Shown: piece by piece, positions 36,888 through 46,350 of the stretch
Numbering within the stretch: position 1 is the stretch's first letter
Layout: every line of letters starts with the position of its first letter
DNA from: Methanomicrobiales archaeon
Lineage (GTDB): Archaea > Halobacteriota > Methanomicrobia > Methanomicrobiales > Methanospirillaceae
Reading direction: 5' to 3'
Length of the DNA stretch: 64,000 nt
NCBI GenBank assembly: GCA_022841205.1
Contig: JALHCK010000001.1
Span: 172,468-236,467, forward strand
Position numbers and translations under genes: made by a program
Notes under the pieces: generated by a model
Told to the model about the DNA's origin: nothing
Database searches by the model: none
Seen by the model: only the letters and a program-made list of their open reading frames with translations

Positions 36888-37453
36888 TGCGGCATTGCCG
36901 GGAGACCCTCGAAAAGCGGCTTTCGGATTGGGTGATAGTCCCCCCCAAGCAAAGTATCCTCCTTGATTGTGCCCGCGACACTGCCGGCATGGTCATGGCA
37001 TACTACAATGACGGCCAGGAATTCCTTTCCTGCGGTGACCATATCAATGCCCTCGCAAGCTTCAGCTATGCGCTGGGATGGATGGATGCCGCCATCTGCC
37101 TTGGTCTTTTTTCATCGCAGGACTGTGGCATCCCGATTGCTACAGCGCTTGAACAAAATCCCGGTCAGGATAGGGCAGCGCTACATGAAAAAACGACCCG
37201 GTACCATTCTATCCTGTCACGTGCCCTGGGAAGCCTTGAACCTGCACCTGAACTGGATACCTGCCTTTCGAAAGCTGGTTTGCGGTTTCTTCTCATCGGA
37301 AATGTCTTTTATGATTACGGATCGGGATGTGAAGGAGCCGGGAATGACGATGCAGCACTCGCTGCCTATAGCTACGGGTTTGGATGGCTCGATGCAGGGA
37401 TACGGACCGGTCTCCTTAAAGTGACCATGAACCGGGAACTTTTTACCGTTTAG
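36884..37453 (+). CDS. Tandem DUF357 protein
   Basis: A 189-residue protein with an internal repeat. Residues about 37-80 ([20 protein letters not shown], then [17 protein letters not shown]) match residues about 140-183 ([20 protein letters not shown], then [15 protein letters not shown]). Both match the archaeal DUF357 domain, which is usually found once in proteins of about 90 residues. The doubled form suggests fusion of a homodimer into one chain. It overlaps dphB by four bases. Function is unknown. Confidence 0.75.
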   Translation: MMRHCRETLEKRLSDWVIVPPKQSILLDCARDTAGMVMAYYNDGQEFLSCGDHINALASFSYALGWMDAAICLGLFSSQDCGIPIATALEQNPGQDRAALHEKTTRYHSILSRALGSLEPAPELDTCLSKAGLRFLLIGNVFYDYGSGCEGAGNDDAALAAYSYGFGWLDAGIRTGLLKVTMNRELFTV

Positions 37454-37535
37454 ACCCGCCTTCAATCCTCAAAGTGTTTATACTATGCATGGTAATTTCT
37501 AATGAATCCCAAAACGGGGGATGAGATCTGCTTCA

Positions 37536-38555
37536 ATGGATAAAAATCAAAAGAAATGGCTCTGGATATCGCTTGGCTTTTCTGCAGTGGTCCTTGTTGC
37601 AGTCCTCTATTTCACCGTTGATGCGGAAACCATCACCTACCTGAAACGGCTCAATGTCATTTACCTTGTCCTTGCCCTATGTACCCACATCGTTGCTCTC
37701 ATGTTCTGGGCTCTCAGGATAAAATTCATGAGCCGTTCCCTCGGATACCGGGTTGGTTTTCTCTATTCGCTGAACCTTGTTTCCGCAAATATGCTGGTTG
37801 CTGCCATCACACCGTCCCAGGCAGGAGGCGAGCCAGTCAGGATTCACGAGCTCTATAAAGCAGGGGTCAAGATCGGGGATGCCACCGCCATCGTCCTCAC
37901 CGAGCGGATCCTTGATGGAATTGTGCTTGGGGTGGGTGGCGCATTCTTTATGTTTTTCCTGGGGAGTGAATGGCGGCGTATCGGATCGACTTACAGCTAC
38001 TTCATGTACATCTCCTGGATTGTCATTACCATATTTGTAGTCCTCTTTATCTATTCTGTAAAAAAGCCGGACCTGTTAAAGAGGATTATCCACTCGGTTT
38101 CCGGGCGTTTCACCCAGAAATGGGAAAGCAGGAAGATTGAACATTTTGCCTACTCGATCGATAAGGAAGTCGACAACTTCCATAAGACCCTTACCGATTT
38201 CATGAGTCATGGAAAAGCAGGCCTCATTTCCGGCGGGCTGTTCACCGCCCTCTTCTGGTTCTGCGAGTTTATCATCGTATCGATGCTTCTCCTGGGGCTC
38301 GGGCAGCCGCCAATCTTTGTCGAATCGCTCATCGCCCAGCTGGTCATCGCCCTGATCATGATGATTCCGCTCACACCGGGCGGTTCAGGAATCGCCGAGG
38401 TCGTATTCACATCTCTCTACGGTCTTTTTGTCAATTCGTCAATTCTCGGTATCCTTGTCGTGCTATGGCGCTCGATCCTCTACTATTTTAACATCCTGCT
38501 TGGGCTCATTTCAAGCCTCATCATAGTCCGGCGCGAAGCGAGCGAGGCAGGCTGA
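37536..38555 (+). CDS. UPF0104/AglD-like flippase-family membrane protein
   Basis: A 339-residue protein with about eight transmembrane helices of the lysylphosphatidylglycerol-synthase TM (UPF0104) family. Family signs are ALRIKFMSRSLGY, SLNLVSANMLVAAITPSQAG with GEPVRIHEL, ERILDGIV, and MIPLTPGGSGIAEVVF. In archaea this family includes proteins tied to glycosylation, such as AglD and AglR, and is thought to move lipid-linked sugars. That role is inferred here. Two starts are possible (37521 and 37536); the later one is preferred because the G-run before the first is directly adjacent to it. Confidence 0.8.
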   Translation: MDKNQKKWLWISLGFSAVVLVAVLYFTVDAETITYLKRLNVIYLVLALCTHIVALMFWALRIKFMSRSLGYRVGFLYSLNLVSANMLVAAITPSQAGGEPVRIHELYKAGVKIGDATAIVLTERILDGIVLGVGGAFFMFFLGSEWRRIGSTYSYFMYISWIVITIFVVLFIYSVKKPDLLKRIIHSVSGRFTQKWESRKIEHFAYSIDKEVDNFHKTLTDFMSHGKAGLISGGLFTALFWFCEFIIVSMLLLGLGQPPIFVESLIAQLVIALIMMIPLTPGGSGIAEVVFTSLYGLFVNSSILGILVVLWRSILYYFNILLGLISSLIIVRREASEAG

Positions 38556-38594
38556 AAAACCTTATGTATAACCCGGGCAATCAACAGGTGGGTT

Positions 38595-39047
38595 ATGGAT
38601 ACGGTATCATGCAGGGTGAAAGGTGTATACATGGCAGTCGGTACTATCGGGGCCTCACCTGCAGTGATCCTGACACTGAAGGATGATGCCTGCCTGCCCA
38701 TCTACATCGGTCTATGGGAAGCCATGTCGATTCAGTCCGCACTCAACAACGAGATTCCACCCCGTCCTCTCACCCATGACCTGTTTGTGGATTTCCTTGA
38801 ACGCTTCAACATAGTGCTGAAAGCCCTGGTTATCGACTCAATCGATGACGGGGTGTACTATGCAAACATGATCCTTGAGCAGAACCATCACGAACTGACC
38901 ATGGACTGCAGGCCAAGCGACGGGATCGCAATCGGTATCCGGTGCAAGGCAGATATCCTGGTAACTGATGAAGTTGTCCGCAGTTCTGCCATCCCGGCTG
39001 ATGAACTCCCCTCGCTGATGGATATCGGGACTTACCTTGCCGGATGA
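38595..39047 (+). CDS. Bifunctional nuclease (DUF151) family protein
   Basis: This 150-residue protein belongs to the BFN/DUF151 family. Visible are VKGVYMAVGTIGASPAVIL, LPIYIGLWEAMSIQSALN, PRPLTHDLFVDFLERF and CRPSDGIAIGIRCKADILV, all typical. Plant and bacterial members have reported nuclease activity, while the function of archaeal members is not established. The gene is 39 bases after the flippase-like gene and converges on hisE with one base between. Confidence 0.88.
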   Translation: MDTVSCRVKGVYMAVGTIGASPAVILTLKDDACLPIYIGLWEAMSIQSALNNEIPPRPLTHDLFVDFLERFNIVLKALVIDSIDDGVYYANMILEQNHHELTMDCRPSDGIAIGIRCKADILVTDEVVRSSAIPADELPSLMDIGTYLAG

Positions 39048-39048
39048 T

Positions 39049-39342
39049 CTATCGACGGCGTTTCTCAAGTTCCCCAAGAATTTCTGAAAACTCAATTCCT
39101 GCAGCTTTGAGGGCAACCAGGAAATGGAACTGGAGATCGGCAGCTTCAGATACGGTCCGCCCGCGGTCACCGTTTTTTACCGCTATGATAAACTCGGTTA
39201 CTTCTTCTCCTACCTTCTCAAGGGCCCGATCAGCTCCCTTCTCTCCGGACACAAGCCGGGAAATGTAGGATTGCTGTGATGGGTGCTCAATCCGGTCGGT
39301 GATCACGGTCCATAGTTCATCGAGCATGGACTCACTGTTCAT
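39049..39342 (-). CDS. hisE: Phosphoribosyl-ATP diphosphatase
   Basis: This 97-residue MazG-like protein carries out the second step of histidine synthesis, cleaving phosphoribosyl-ATP to phosphoribosyl-AMP and PPi. Diagnostic are SYISRLVSGEKGADRALEKV, GEEVTEFIIAVK and SEAADLQFHFLVAL with the metal-binding acidic residues. No other his gene is nearby. It overlaps nusA by four bases. Confidence 0.93.
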   Translation of the reverse strand: MNSESMLDELWTVITDRIEHPSQQSYISRLVSGEKGADRALEKVGEEVTEFIIAVKNGDRGRTVSEAADLQFHFLVALKAAGIEFSEILGELEKRRR

Positions 39343-39782
39343 TGGTCACCATCCTCTGCCTTAAGTTCCCCCAGTTCCTCATCCCAGTACTTCCTTATGA
39401 GGAGTCTTGCTTTCTCTATGTTCGCACCCTTTTTCCCGATGGCCGTTCCGAGATCGCTTTTTTTCATGAGCACGATGTTGAGAAGCCCGCTCTTCTGATC
39501 CTTTTCAATCCGTGAAATGTTTATCGGGCGGAAGATATTGGTAATGAAATCGTCACGGTTTTCTGCATATTCAACCATCTCTATTCGTTTTCCGAGAACA
39601 TTCTGCATCCGCCTGATATTTTCTCCCTTCTTGCCGATAGCAAAACCCATGTCTCCCGGCCTGATGACATATACGATTCTCTCGAATTTCTCATCAATAA
39701 TGCAATCGAGAGCAGTTGCTCTGGTCAGGATCCGAAGCTCTTCTATATATCTCCTCTCCTTGAAACCGATAGTTCGATCCAT
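39339..39782 (-). CDS. nusA: Archaeal NusA-like transcription factor
   Basis: A 147-residue protein with two KH domains, each with the loop GKKG (AIGKKGENIRRMQ near residue 48 and AIGKKGANIEKARLLI near 113). This is the short archaeal NusA without the S1 and N-terminal parts of bacterial NusA. It binds RNA and is linked to elongation or termination. In many euryarchaea nusA lies beside RNA polymerase and ribosomal genes; here it leads hisE. Confidence 0.9.
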   Translation of the reverse strand: MDRTIGFKERRYIEELRILTRATALDCIIDEKFERIVYVIRPGDMGFAIGKKGENIRRMQNVLGKRIEMVEYAENRDDFITNIFRPINISRIEKDQKSGLLNIVLMKKSDLGTAIGKKGANIEKARLLIRKYWDEELGELKAEDGDQ

Positions 39783-39961
39783 TGATGAAATCGAGTATAT
39801 ACTATTACGAGAGTGCCTAAAAAGTATTGGACATGAACCCGTGAAAAAGGTCCCGGCCCGATCTAAGTTATCTGACGGTGAGGGGGAACCGGGCAGTTTC
39901 GGTGACCTGGACCCGCCACAACTGCCTTATTCTCATATCTCACATGATAGGTGAGCATTGC

Positions 39962-41212
39962 ATGGGAGCAACCGTTGTAGAGAAGATATTCTCGTCCAGA
40001 TGTGGCCGGGCGATAAGTGCGGGAGAGGTCGTCATGGCCCCGATCGATGCAGCAATGATCCACGACATCACCGGTCCGCTTGCCATCAGGAATTTTTACC
40101 GGATGGAGGGCACCCGGGTCTACGATCCACGAAAGATCATCATGCTCTTTGATCATCAGGTCCCTGCTGACTCCATTGCCGCCGCAGAGAATCAGGCCTT
40201 CATGCGGACTTTTGCGGCTGAACAGGGCATCCATAATTATGATATCCGGGAAGGAATCTGCCACCAGGTAGTCATGGAGAAAGGCCTTGCAGCACCCGGG
40301 GAAATAATTGTCGGTGCCGATTCGCACACCTGCATGTATGGTGCTGCCGGTGCATTTGCGACCGGAATCGGTTCGACCGATATGGGTTTTGTGCTCAAGT
40401 TCGGAGCGCTCTACTTCAGGGTTCCGGAAAGCATCAGGGTTGAAGTCACCGGCCGGTTTGCCTGGAGGGTCGGCCCAAAAGATCTCATTCTCTCCATTGC
40501 CCGCGATATCGGTGCGGACGGTGCTACCTACCAGGCACTCGAATTTGGTGGGGAGACCATCGCGAATATGGAGATGGACGGCAGGATGACCTGCTGCAAT
40601 ATGGCGATTGAGATGGGTGCAAAGGCAGGGATCGTTCCCGCGGATCGTGTCACTTATGCGTATTTCGAGGGTCATCGACCGGTCAAACCTGTTGACATAT
40701 ACCCCGATCCGGATGCCATTTACCGTGAACACAGGGTATATGATGTAGCCGATCTTGGTCCTCAGGTTGCGATGCCGCACAACGTGGACCTTGCAGTACC
40801 GGTCGAAGAAGTGGCGGGTACCCCCATCGACCAGGTCTTCATAGGATCCTGCACCAATGGCAGGTTTGGAGATCTGGCAGAAGCAGCGGAGGTTCTCTCT
40901 GACAACCGGTTCTCTGACGCTGTCCGGGTCATTATCATCCCGGCGTCACGCGATGAATATCTCAAAGCGCTTCGTGCAGGACTGATCGAGAGGTTTGTCA
41001 CTGCCGGGGCCCTCGTGGAAGCCCCCTGCTGCGGCCCGTGTATGGGAGGCGCATTCGGCCTGCTGGGACCAGGAGAAGTCTCTCTCTCCACATCCAACCG
41101 GAATTTTAAAGGAAGGCAGGGTAGCACAGAGGCGAGGGTATACCTCTGTTCACCGGCTACAGCGGCAGCCAGTGCGATTTACGGGGAGATCACTGATCCA
41201 AGGGAGACATGA
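39962..41212 (+). CDS. leuC: 3-isopropylmalate dehydratase large subunit
   Basis: This 416-residue aconitase-family protein carries the [4Fe-4S] cluster that isomerises 2- to 3-isopropylmalate in leucine synthesis. The cluster cysteines are in GSCTNGRFGDL and CCGPCMGG. HSCTCMYGA-type GADSHTCMYGAAGAF is also present. The true start is the ATG at 39962, preceded by TAGGTGAG; an in-frame codon 84 bases earlier has no support. The related homoaconitase (AksD) of coenzyme B synthesis is the alternative; the partner small subunit favours leucine. It overlaps leuD by four bases. Confidence 0.85.
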   Translation: MGATVVEKIFSSRCGRAISAGEVVMAPIDAAMIHDITGPLAIRNFYRMEGTRVYDPRKIIMLFDHQVPADSIAAAENQAFMRTFAAEQGIHNYDIREGICHQVVMEKGLAAPGEIIVGADSHTCMYGAAGAFATGIGSTDMGFVLKFGALYFRVPESIRVEVTGRFAWRVGPKDLILSIARDIGADGATYQALEFGGETIANMEMDGRMTCCNMAIEMGAKAGIVPADRVTYAYFEGHRPVKPVDIYPDPDAIYREHRVYDVADLGPQVAMPHNVDLAVPVEEVAGTPIDQVFIGSCTNGRFGDLAEAAEVLSDNRFSDAVRVIIIPASRDEYLKALRAGLIERFVTAGALVEAPCCGPCMGGAFGLLGPGEVSLSTSNRNFKGRQGSTEARVYLCSPATAAASAIYGEITDPRET

Positions 41213-41712
41213 ATATGCGGGTATGGAAATTCGCTGACAATATCGATACGGATGCCATCATTCCCGGGCGCTACCTGATCCACAACGATCCGGCAGTCCT
41301 TGCCCTCCATGCATTTGAAGGGACCAGGGATGAATTTTCCAAGAATGTTCGGGGCGGTGATGTTATCGTGGCTGGCAGAAACTTCGGATGCGGGTCATCG
41401 CGCGAACATGCCCCGCTCGCCCTTACCGGTGCCGGGGTACGGGTAATCATCGCCAGGACGTTTGCCCGGATCTTCTACCGGAATGCCGTGAACGTCGGCA
41501 TTCTGCCACTCGTCTGCGACAGGGCGGATGATATCCCCGATGGTGCTGATATCACCATCGATATTGAAAAGGGGTATGTTGAGGCCGAAGGAACACGGTA
41601 CCCTGTCGAGCCGGTTCCCGGGTTCATGCAGGATATCATCACTGCCGGGGGCCTGGTGGACTATGCCCGGGAGCTCGAGGAGGTGAAGACATGTACCGGG
41701 TCGCAAGTATAG
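41209..41712 (+). CDS. leuD: 3-isopropylmalate dehydratase small subunit
   Basis: This 167-residue swivel domain completes the isomerase. It begins [20 protein letters not shown] and has the catalytic [13 protein letters not shown] and [16 protein letters not shown] segments. The substrate-recognition loop reads YLIH. In methanogen homoaconitases this loop is YLRT and the catalytic stretch is GCGSSREQA, as I recall from work on Methanocaldococcus; here both positions agree with the isopropylmalate enzyme (YLVY-type loop, REH). It overlaps the next gene by 22 bases. Confidence 0.83.
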   Translation: MNMRVWKFADNIDTDAIIPGRYLIHNDPAVLALHAFEGTRDEFSKNVRGGDVIVAGRNFGCGSSREHAPLALTGAGVRVIIARTFARIFYRNAVNVGILPLVCDRADDIPDGADITIDIEKGYVEAEGTRYPVEPVPGFMQDIITAGGLVDYARELEEVKTCTGSQV

Positions 41713-42806
41713 GTGGCGATGGGATCGGGCCGGAAATCATCGCTGAAGGAAAAAAAGTCGTTGATGCTGCCGGGGAGCGTTATAGGTTTGATATTGAGTG
41801 GCATGATTTCGGGATTGGGGCAGACCGGTACCTGAAGACCGGAGAACTGGTCACCGAAGAGGAGCTCCGGGAGCTGGGGAGGTTCAGGGCCATCTATTTC
41901 GGGGCAATCGGGGATGAAAGAGTCGCCCCGGGGATCCTCGAAAAGGGCATCCTCCTTCGTATCCGTTTCCACTTCGACCAGTTCATCAACCTGCGGCCGA
42001 TCAGGATGCTTGAGGGAACTGCAACCCCCCTGGCAAAGAAAGGTCCGAAGGACATAGATTTTGTTGTTGTCCGGGAGAATACCGAGGATTTTTACGTTGG
42101 TATCGGTTCGCGGTTCAGGGGATCGCAGAAGGCATCTCTTTCCATCGAGCGCGAACTCTACCACGCGGAGTTCAACCTGGATATCGAGTCCGATGCCGAT
42201 GAACTCGCCTACCAGATCGGGGTCATCAGCCGGGAAGGGGCCTCAAGGGTCATAGAGTATGCGTTCGAACTTGCCCGGGCACGCAGGAAAAAACTCACTT
42301 CGGTCGACAAGGCAAACGTTCTCTCAGATATTTATGGACTCTGGAGGGATGTTTTCTCCGAACAGGCAAAACGGTATCCTGACATTACAACGGAATTCGC
42401 CTTTGTCGATGCCATCACCATGTGGTTTGTCAAGAATCCTGAGTGGTTCGATGTGGTGGTCACCCCAAACATGTTCGGCGACATCATCACCGACCTGGGA
42501 GCCATGATCCAGGGAGGACTGGGTCTTGCCCCGGGGGGAAATATCAATCCGAAAGGGACGTCCATGTTTGAGCCGATTCACGGATCCGCTCCAAAATACA
42601 GGGGACTTGGAATCGCAAATCCCATGGCTACTATCTGGGCGGGATCCCTTCTCCTCGACCATCTCGGTGAACACGAAGCTGCCGCAGGTGTCCTCCATGC
42701 ACTTGAGACGGCGATCTCTGACGGAATTGTAACACGTGATATGGGAGGATCTGCATCAACATCCGATGTGGGAGACTACGTCTCACAGGCTATCAGGGGT
42801 AGCTGA
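41691..42806 (+). CDS. leuB: 3-isopropylmalate dehydrogenase
   Basis: A 371-residue beta-decarboxylating dehydrogenase. The start is [41 protein letters not shown] and SVDKANVLS are typical, with the metal-binding [16 protein letters not shown] and the nucleotide segment [20 protein letters not shown]. Coming after leuC and leuD it completes the isopropylmalate steps. The homoisocitrate dehydrogenase AksF is the alternative; context favours LeuB. Its 3' end overlaps by about 30 bases the 3' end of the convergent gene. Confidence 0.82.
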   Translation: MYRVASIGGDGIGPEIIAEGKKVVDAAGERYRFDIEWHDFGIGADRYLKTGELVTEEELRELGRFRAIYFGAIGDERVAPGILEKGILLRIRFHFDQFINLRPIRMLEGTATPLAKKGPKDIDFVVVRENTEDFYVGIGSRFRGSQKASLSIERELYHAEFNLDIESDADELAYQIGVISREGASRVIEYAFELARARRKKLTSVDKANVLSDIYGLWRDVFSEQAKRYPDITTEFAFVDAITMWFVKNPEWFDVVVTPNMFGDIITDLGAMIQGGLGLAPGGNINPKGTSMFEPIHGSAPKYRGLGIANPMATIWAGSLLLDHLGEHEAAAGVLHALETAISDGIVTRDMGGSASTSDVGDYVSQAIRGS

Positions 42807-43252
42807 GCAGGGGGATGGTGGGGAGAAGACGTCTTCTCGCTTCCAATGGTTGCCCGCGAAATGAAATCGGAAATGCATCGGTTTTTGATCCCGGCGGGGG
42901 ATATCCGGGGTGGGAGCGCGGCAACGGTCGCATAGCGCTCCCGGCAACAGATGACGGCATGGAGGGCATCGAGTGCGAGCGTGAAATGCTCTCCATTGGT
43001 GAGATCGATATTCAGGGCTTTTCCCGATTTTGAAACCCGCGCACTCCCGGCAACGCTGCCAATATATGCCATCCAGTTCCATTTCAACTTCTCAACGTTG
43101 ACGGAAAAGCCTGAGTACATTGCTGACCTGAGATCGTGGAGCCTGATACAGAGCCTGGTTCTGCAGATGTGAAGTTCGAGGATATCCAGCGGTGCTCCAT
43201 CCTCTCCCAGGACAGGCCGCCGGTTTAATTGGGCATACCCTGCATGCTTCAT
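42776..43252 (-). CDS. Protein of unknown function downstream of the nitrogenase-like operon
   Basis: From the ATG at 43252, with AGGAG about ten bases upstream, this encodes 158 residues. Residues 20-110 look globular and strand-rich: [19 protein letters not shown], then [20 protein letters not shown], and [20 protein letters not shown]. The last 30 residues are Pro/Ser-rich and overlap the end of leuB in the opposite direction. The frame is open further upstream but without protein-like sequence. I recognise no family. It is 110 bases after the K-like gene on the same strand and could be co-transcribed with it. Confidence 0.55.
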   Translation of the reverse strand: MKHAGYAQLNRRPVLGEDGAPLDILELHICRTRLCIRLHDLRSAMYSGFSVNVEKLKWNWMAYIGSVAGSARVSKSGKALNIDLTNGEHFTLALDALHAVICCRERYATVAALPPRISPAGIKNRCISDFISRATIGSEKTSSPHHPPAQLPLIACET

Positions 43253-43362
43253 GGATCTCTCTTCTCCTGAGTCAATATCCGGAGGGAGCGGTATAAAAAG
43301 GTTCAATCTGCACGGGGTGAAAGTGAATTCCTCTCCCTTTCCCTTTCCCCGGAAATTCCTGT

Positions 43363-44511
43363 TTATCGCGATGCCGACCGGGCTCTGTCCCCGACGGCAT
43401 GGTCCATGCATGCATTCAGGATAGCTTCCATCAGCCCGAGTTCTCCCTGGAGGCCGATCAATGGGCGATCAAGTAGCCGTATTGCACCCCGCAGGGGGTA
43501 TGTGAAGGGCACGAATGGTGTTTCCGGGCAAAGTCTCTTTTCAAATGAAGACCCAATCACGAGATCCGGAGGATCCCGGGCGAGTAGTTCCCTCACAGAA
43601 TCAAGGGACGTTGCACTGGCTGTTTTGAAAGTGGTGTCCCCGGCCCGGTTGCGTGAACCAAGGACGGTAACGGTTGCATCCAGGTACTTCTCGAGGACGC
43701 GGCATGCATATTCCGCGTAGGAAAATTCCCCGAAAACTGCAGCAGAAGGCGGATCGAAGCGGCGGAGGAACCTGTCAGCTGCCTGGGTTATCCGGTTTAC
43801 AGCGGTAGCAGCTTCGCGCTGGAGTGCGTCCGGATAATCCACGTTCAGGAGTTCGGAGATGCCTGACACCGTCTCAAGGGTGTGGTCGATACCAAGGAGG
43901 TTGCCGGCAGGGCTTCCCCAGGGGCTCGCGAGATCGGGATTAGTCGAGATGGTGCATGAGGCGGCATGTCCAAGTTCCCCCAGCCTGCAGGAGGCAAGGA
44001 CCGATGCAACCGGGACTCCGAGCATGGCAAGAATCCTTTTGGCCTCGATAACGTTTCCCTGTGCGAAAGGGTCAAGCAGGCTGATCCCGTCCAGGTTGAC
44101 ACCCCTGCACCCAGGATCAATGGTTGCCGGAAGCGCTTCACAGGCAAGGCGGTAACCATCTTCATAGGTTCCGAGGAATCCTGGGCTGTCGATGACAAGG
44201 ACGTCTTCGCATCCGGGCAGTTCGGTGATATCTTCGCCAATTATCGCGGGTGTGCAGGTATTGACGACTGCAATACGTGTGTACCGGCCCTGGAGCTCCC
44301 CGATCAGAGTTTTGAGGCGTTCCGCTGCGCCAAAGATGATATCCTGTTCGATGAGGAACGTGCAGTGGAGATCGCGGTGAAGAACGGTTGCCGGATAATA
44401 ATAGCATCCGCTCGACCCATGAATGATGACTCCCATGTCTTCGATTCCCGCCAGGCAGGAGACTGCGCCGAACATCGCGCACGGCCAGAGTGAATTGATG
44501 CATTTATACAA
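43363..44511 (-). CDS. Nitrogenase component 1-like protein, K/N-type
   Basis: A 382-residue member of the nitrogenase component 1 (oxidoreductase/nitrogenase) superfamily. Cysteines at 11, 36 (HGSSGC) and 86 (VVNTC) are spaced 25 and 50, like the three P-cluster ligands of NifK; Cys4 and Cys19 are extra. QDIIFGAAERL matches the E/D-x-IFGG segment shared with the CfbD here. The C-terminal part (DLVIGSSFEKRL, PFVPFTYPLRGAI, GLQGELGLMEAIL) is the usual third subdomain. The TTG start at 44511 is chosen because GGTGGAGGAG lies about eight bases upstream and it overlaps the D-like gene by eight bases. It is shorter than NifK (over 500). Not a canonical nitrogenase subunit; substrate unknown. Confidence 0.75.
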   Translation of the reverse strand: MYKCINSLWPCAMFGAVSCLAGIEDMGVIIHGSSGCYYYPATVLHRDLHCTFLIEQDIIFGAAERLKTLIGELQGRYTRIAVVNTCTPAIIGEDITELPGCEDVLVIDSPGFLGTYEDGYRLACEALPATIDPGCRGVNLDGISLLDPFAQGNVIEAKRILAMLGVPVASVLASCRLGELGHAASCTISTNPDLASPWGSPAGNLLGIDHTLETVSGISELLNVDYPDALQREAATAVNRITQAADRFLRRFDPPSAAVFGEFSYAEYACRVLEKYLDATVTVLGSRNRAGDTTFKTASATSLDSVRELLARDPPDLVIGSSFEKRLCPETPFVPFTYPLRGAIRLLDRPLIGLQGELGLMEAILNACMDHAVGDRARSASR

Positions 44512-45520
44512 GGCGCATTCTCCTCCACCTGTGGAGAAGCCGTGCAAGGCCTGAGGTCCCAACGGGTGGTGGATCCGGGATAACGGCCGGGAATCCTCTG
44601 GGGCTGGTGCGGAAATCGAACCTTTCAGCCAATTCTTCGGCAAGCAGGTGAGTAGAAGGGGGCAATGGCTGAAACGAGACACTGGCTCCTTTCAGCCCAT
44701 GGAAGGAGTCGATAAGCCGTTCCTGGTTCTTTCTCTCCATATTTACCGCAGGACGCGGGTCAATGCCAAGTCCCTCTCCTGCCTGTTCCAGGAACCGTAG
44801 AGTATCATGGAAACCTACCGGAAAAGAGGTAATGCAGGGGGTACCGAACCGGTGGCGGAATGTCTCTCCGAGGGATTTGAGCGAAGAATCGCGAAGGATA
44901 TTAAGCGAACCCGACCCAATGGATCCGAGATCTTCTGACGAGATATTTCGGACAAACCGGAGACTGACCCGTGCACCAAGGAGCGCAAGAAGACGGGAGA
45001 TCTCGCGGTGATGTGCATCAGCCTCATATTCCAGGTTTTTCTCACCGATCAGGGTGACGGTGCCGTCCGGGCCCTGGTCTTTCCTGCCAAGTGCGGACAG
45101 GGCAAGCAGGGCTTGTTTTACACCATCCGAAAACCCTCCGCCGAGAAAACCTCCAGTGGGAATGACGATTATATCAGGGACAGCCGAGCTTGCACAGACA
45201 GCCTGGACATCGTCACCAATTGCAGCGGAGACACAGGAAGAGAGGACACAGATGATGCCCGGGTTTCGTACCGCTGCATTCCGGATAGTTGCTGCAAGAG
45301 CATCTTCACCGCCAAAAATTATCTCGGACTCGGTGAGAGAGCTTGAAAGGATTGCCGGGAAGAAGGAGTGGTCGTGATTGACCTGGAGGGCGTGGAGAAG
45401 CGATGTGGTGTGGTGCACACAGCCGTCCGGGCCATGGATGATAGTAATGCCATCCGTCACGGCCATGGTGACCGATAGTGCCCCTGTGAGCGTGCACCCT
45501 TCAGTTCGTAATGAATTCAT
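44504..45520 (-). CDS. Nitrogenase component 1-like protein, D/E-type
   Basis: This 338-residue partner of the K-like protein has Cys9 (EGCTLTGAL), Cys34 (HGPDGC) and Cys96 ([12 protein letters not shown]), spaced 25 and 62, close to the NifD P-cluster ligands (26 and 66). The segment [12 protein letters not shown] is shared with CfbD. The CfbD of this window has only the second and third of these cysteines. The chain is about 140 residues shorter than NifD, and no clear ligand pair for an iron-molybdenum-type cofactor is seen. The start at ATG 45520 overlaps the reductase gene by 20 bases; the frame is open upstream only inside that gene. A D/K heterotetramer fed by the H-like protein is inferred. 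Confidence 0.76.
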   Translation of the reverse strand: MNSLRTEGCTLTGALSVTMAVTDGITIIHGPDGCVHHTTSLLHALQVNHDHSFFPAILSSSLTESEIIFGGEDALAATIRNAAVRNPGIICVLSSCVSAAIGDDVQAVCASSAVPDIIVIPTGGFLGGGFSDGVKQALLALSALGRKDQGPDGTVTLIGEKNLEYEADAHHREISRLLALLGARVSLRFVRNISSEDLGSIGSGSLNILRDSSLKSLGETFRHRFGTPCITSFPVGFHDTLRFLEQAGEGLGIDPRPAVNMERKNQERLIDSFHGLKGASVSFQPLPPSTHLLAEELAERFDFRTSPRGFPAVIPDPPPVGTSGLARLLHRWRRMRLV

Positions 45521-46319
45521 ATGCGAGGGATTCCAGGTCCTCCATTTCCATCGGTTCAGGAATATCGAGGCGGGTATTTTCCATGATCTTTGCGGCCAGC
45601 TGACGGTATACTGCTGCCTGGGATGATCCGGGATCGTATTCGATGACCGTCTTCTTGTTGAGCTCTGCGCGCTGTACGACCGGGCTCCGGGGAACAAACT
45701 GAATCAGGGAGCTTCCAATCCGGTCGGCAAAAAGGGAGATGAGGTCTTCTTCGGCCTCAAGGTTTTTGCCATTCCCGATAACTCCTGCAAGCCGGCAGAT
45801 CCCTCTTGAACGACCGGAAAGTCTCTTGATCGCCTTGCATATGTTGTTTGCAGCATACAGGGACATGAGCTCCCCGGAGGTCACCAGGTAAATCTCCTGT
45901 GCATAGCCCTCCCGCATGGGCATGGCAAACCCCCCGCAGACAACATCACCGAGAACATCATAGACGATGACATCCCCCTTGAGAGCCCCGAGACGCTCCA
46001 GGATCTGGAACGTCGCGATAATTCCCCGTCCGGCACACCCTACACCCGGTTCAGGCCCTCCTGCCTCAACACACCGGACGCCCCCGTAGCCGGTAAAGAC
46101 CACATCCTGCAGGGCAATGGAGCGGTCCCCGCGTTCCCTGACCTGGTCCATGACTGTGGGAATCAGGCGGCCCTGCATGAGCATCCTCGTGCTGTCCCGC
46201 TTCGGATCGCAGCCGATCTGTAGGATGTCGAGTCCCATGTCGGAAAGTGCAGCGGAAATATTTGCTGACGTAGTGGACTTTCCGATACCCCCCTTCCCAT
46301 ACAGAGCTATCTGTTTCAT
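45501..46319 (-). CDS. NifH-like iron protein (possible CfbC)
   Basis: A 272-residue NifH-superfamily reductase. It has the P-loop [10 protein letters not shown] (7-16), switch GCDPKRDST, and the two conserved cysteines that hold the inter-subunit [4Fe-4S] cluster: Cys95 in [12 protein letters not shown] and Cys128 in [11 protein letters not shown]. It differs from true NifH by a short C-terminal extension after about residue 250. It transfers electrons by ATP hydrolysis to a component 1 protein. It leads the unit with the D- and K-like genes. Since cfbC is missing from the cfb cluster, this protein may also, or instead, be the electron donor for CfbD. The ATG at 46319 is preferred to the GTG one codon upstream. 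Confidence 0.82.
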   Translation of the reverse strand: MKQIALYGKGGIGKSTTSANISAALSDMGLDILQIGCDPKRDSTRMLMQGRLIPTVMDQVRERGDRSIALQDVVFTGYGGVRCVEAGGPEPGVGCAGRGIIATFQILERLGALKGDVIVYDVLGDVVCGGFAMPMREGYAQEIYLVTSGELMSLYAANNICKAIKRLSGRSRGICRLAGVIGNGKNLEAEEDLISLFADRIGSSLIQFVPRSPVVQRAELNKKTVIEYDPGSSQAAVYRQLAAKIMENTRLDIPEPMEMEDLESLAYEFITN

Positions 46320-46338
46320 CACCAGATATTGGGCGGGA

Positions 46339-46350
46339 AATAATATATGC
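46339..46350 (-). promoter_or_regulatory. TATA box for the nitrogenase-like operon
   Basis: The minus strand reads GCATATATTATT, centred near 46345. With the usual 25-27-base spacing transcription would begin at about 46319, which is the first base of the NifH-like ATG. The mRNA is therefore probably leaderless. No GGAA-N6-TTCC site of the nitrogen repressor NrpR is seen. Confidence 0.5.

Noticed and set aside
39878..39961. Longer N-terminus for LeuC
   Set aside because: The added 28 residues are not part of the family and the ATG at 39962 has a good ribosome site.
45521..45697. Upstream extension of the D-like nitrogenase protein
   Set aside because: It overlaps the end of the NifH-like gene and has no similarity to component 1 proteins. 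The family sequence begins at the ATG at 45520.
43363..46319. Canonical molybdenum nitrogenase nifHDK
   Set aside because: The component 1 proteins are far too short, cofactor-ligand motifs are not seen, and no nifB, nifE, nifN or nifI genes are present.
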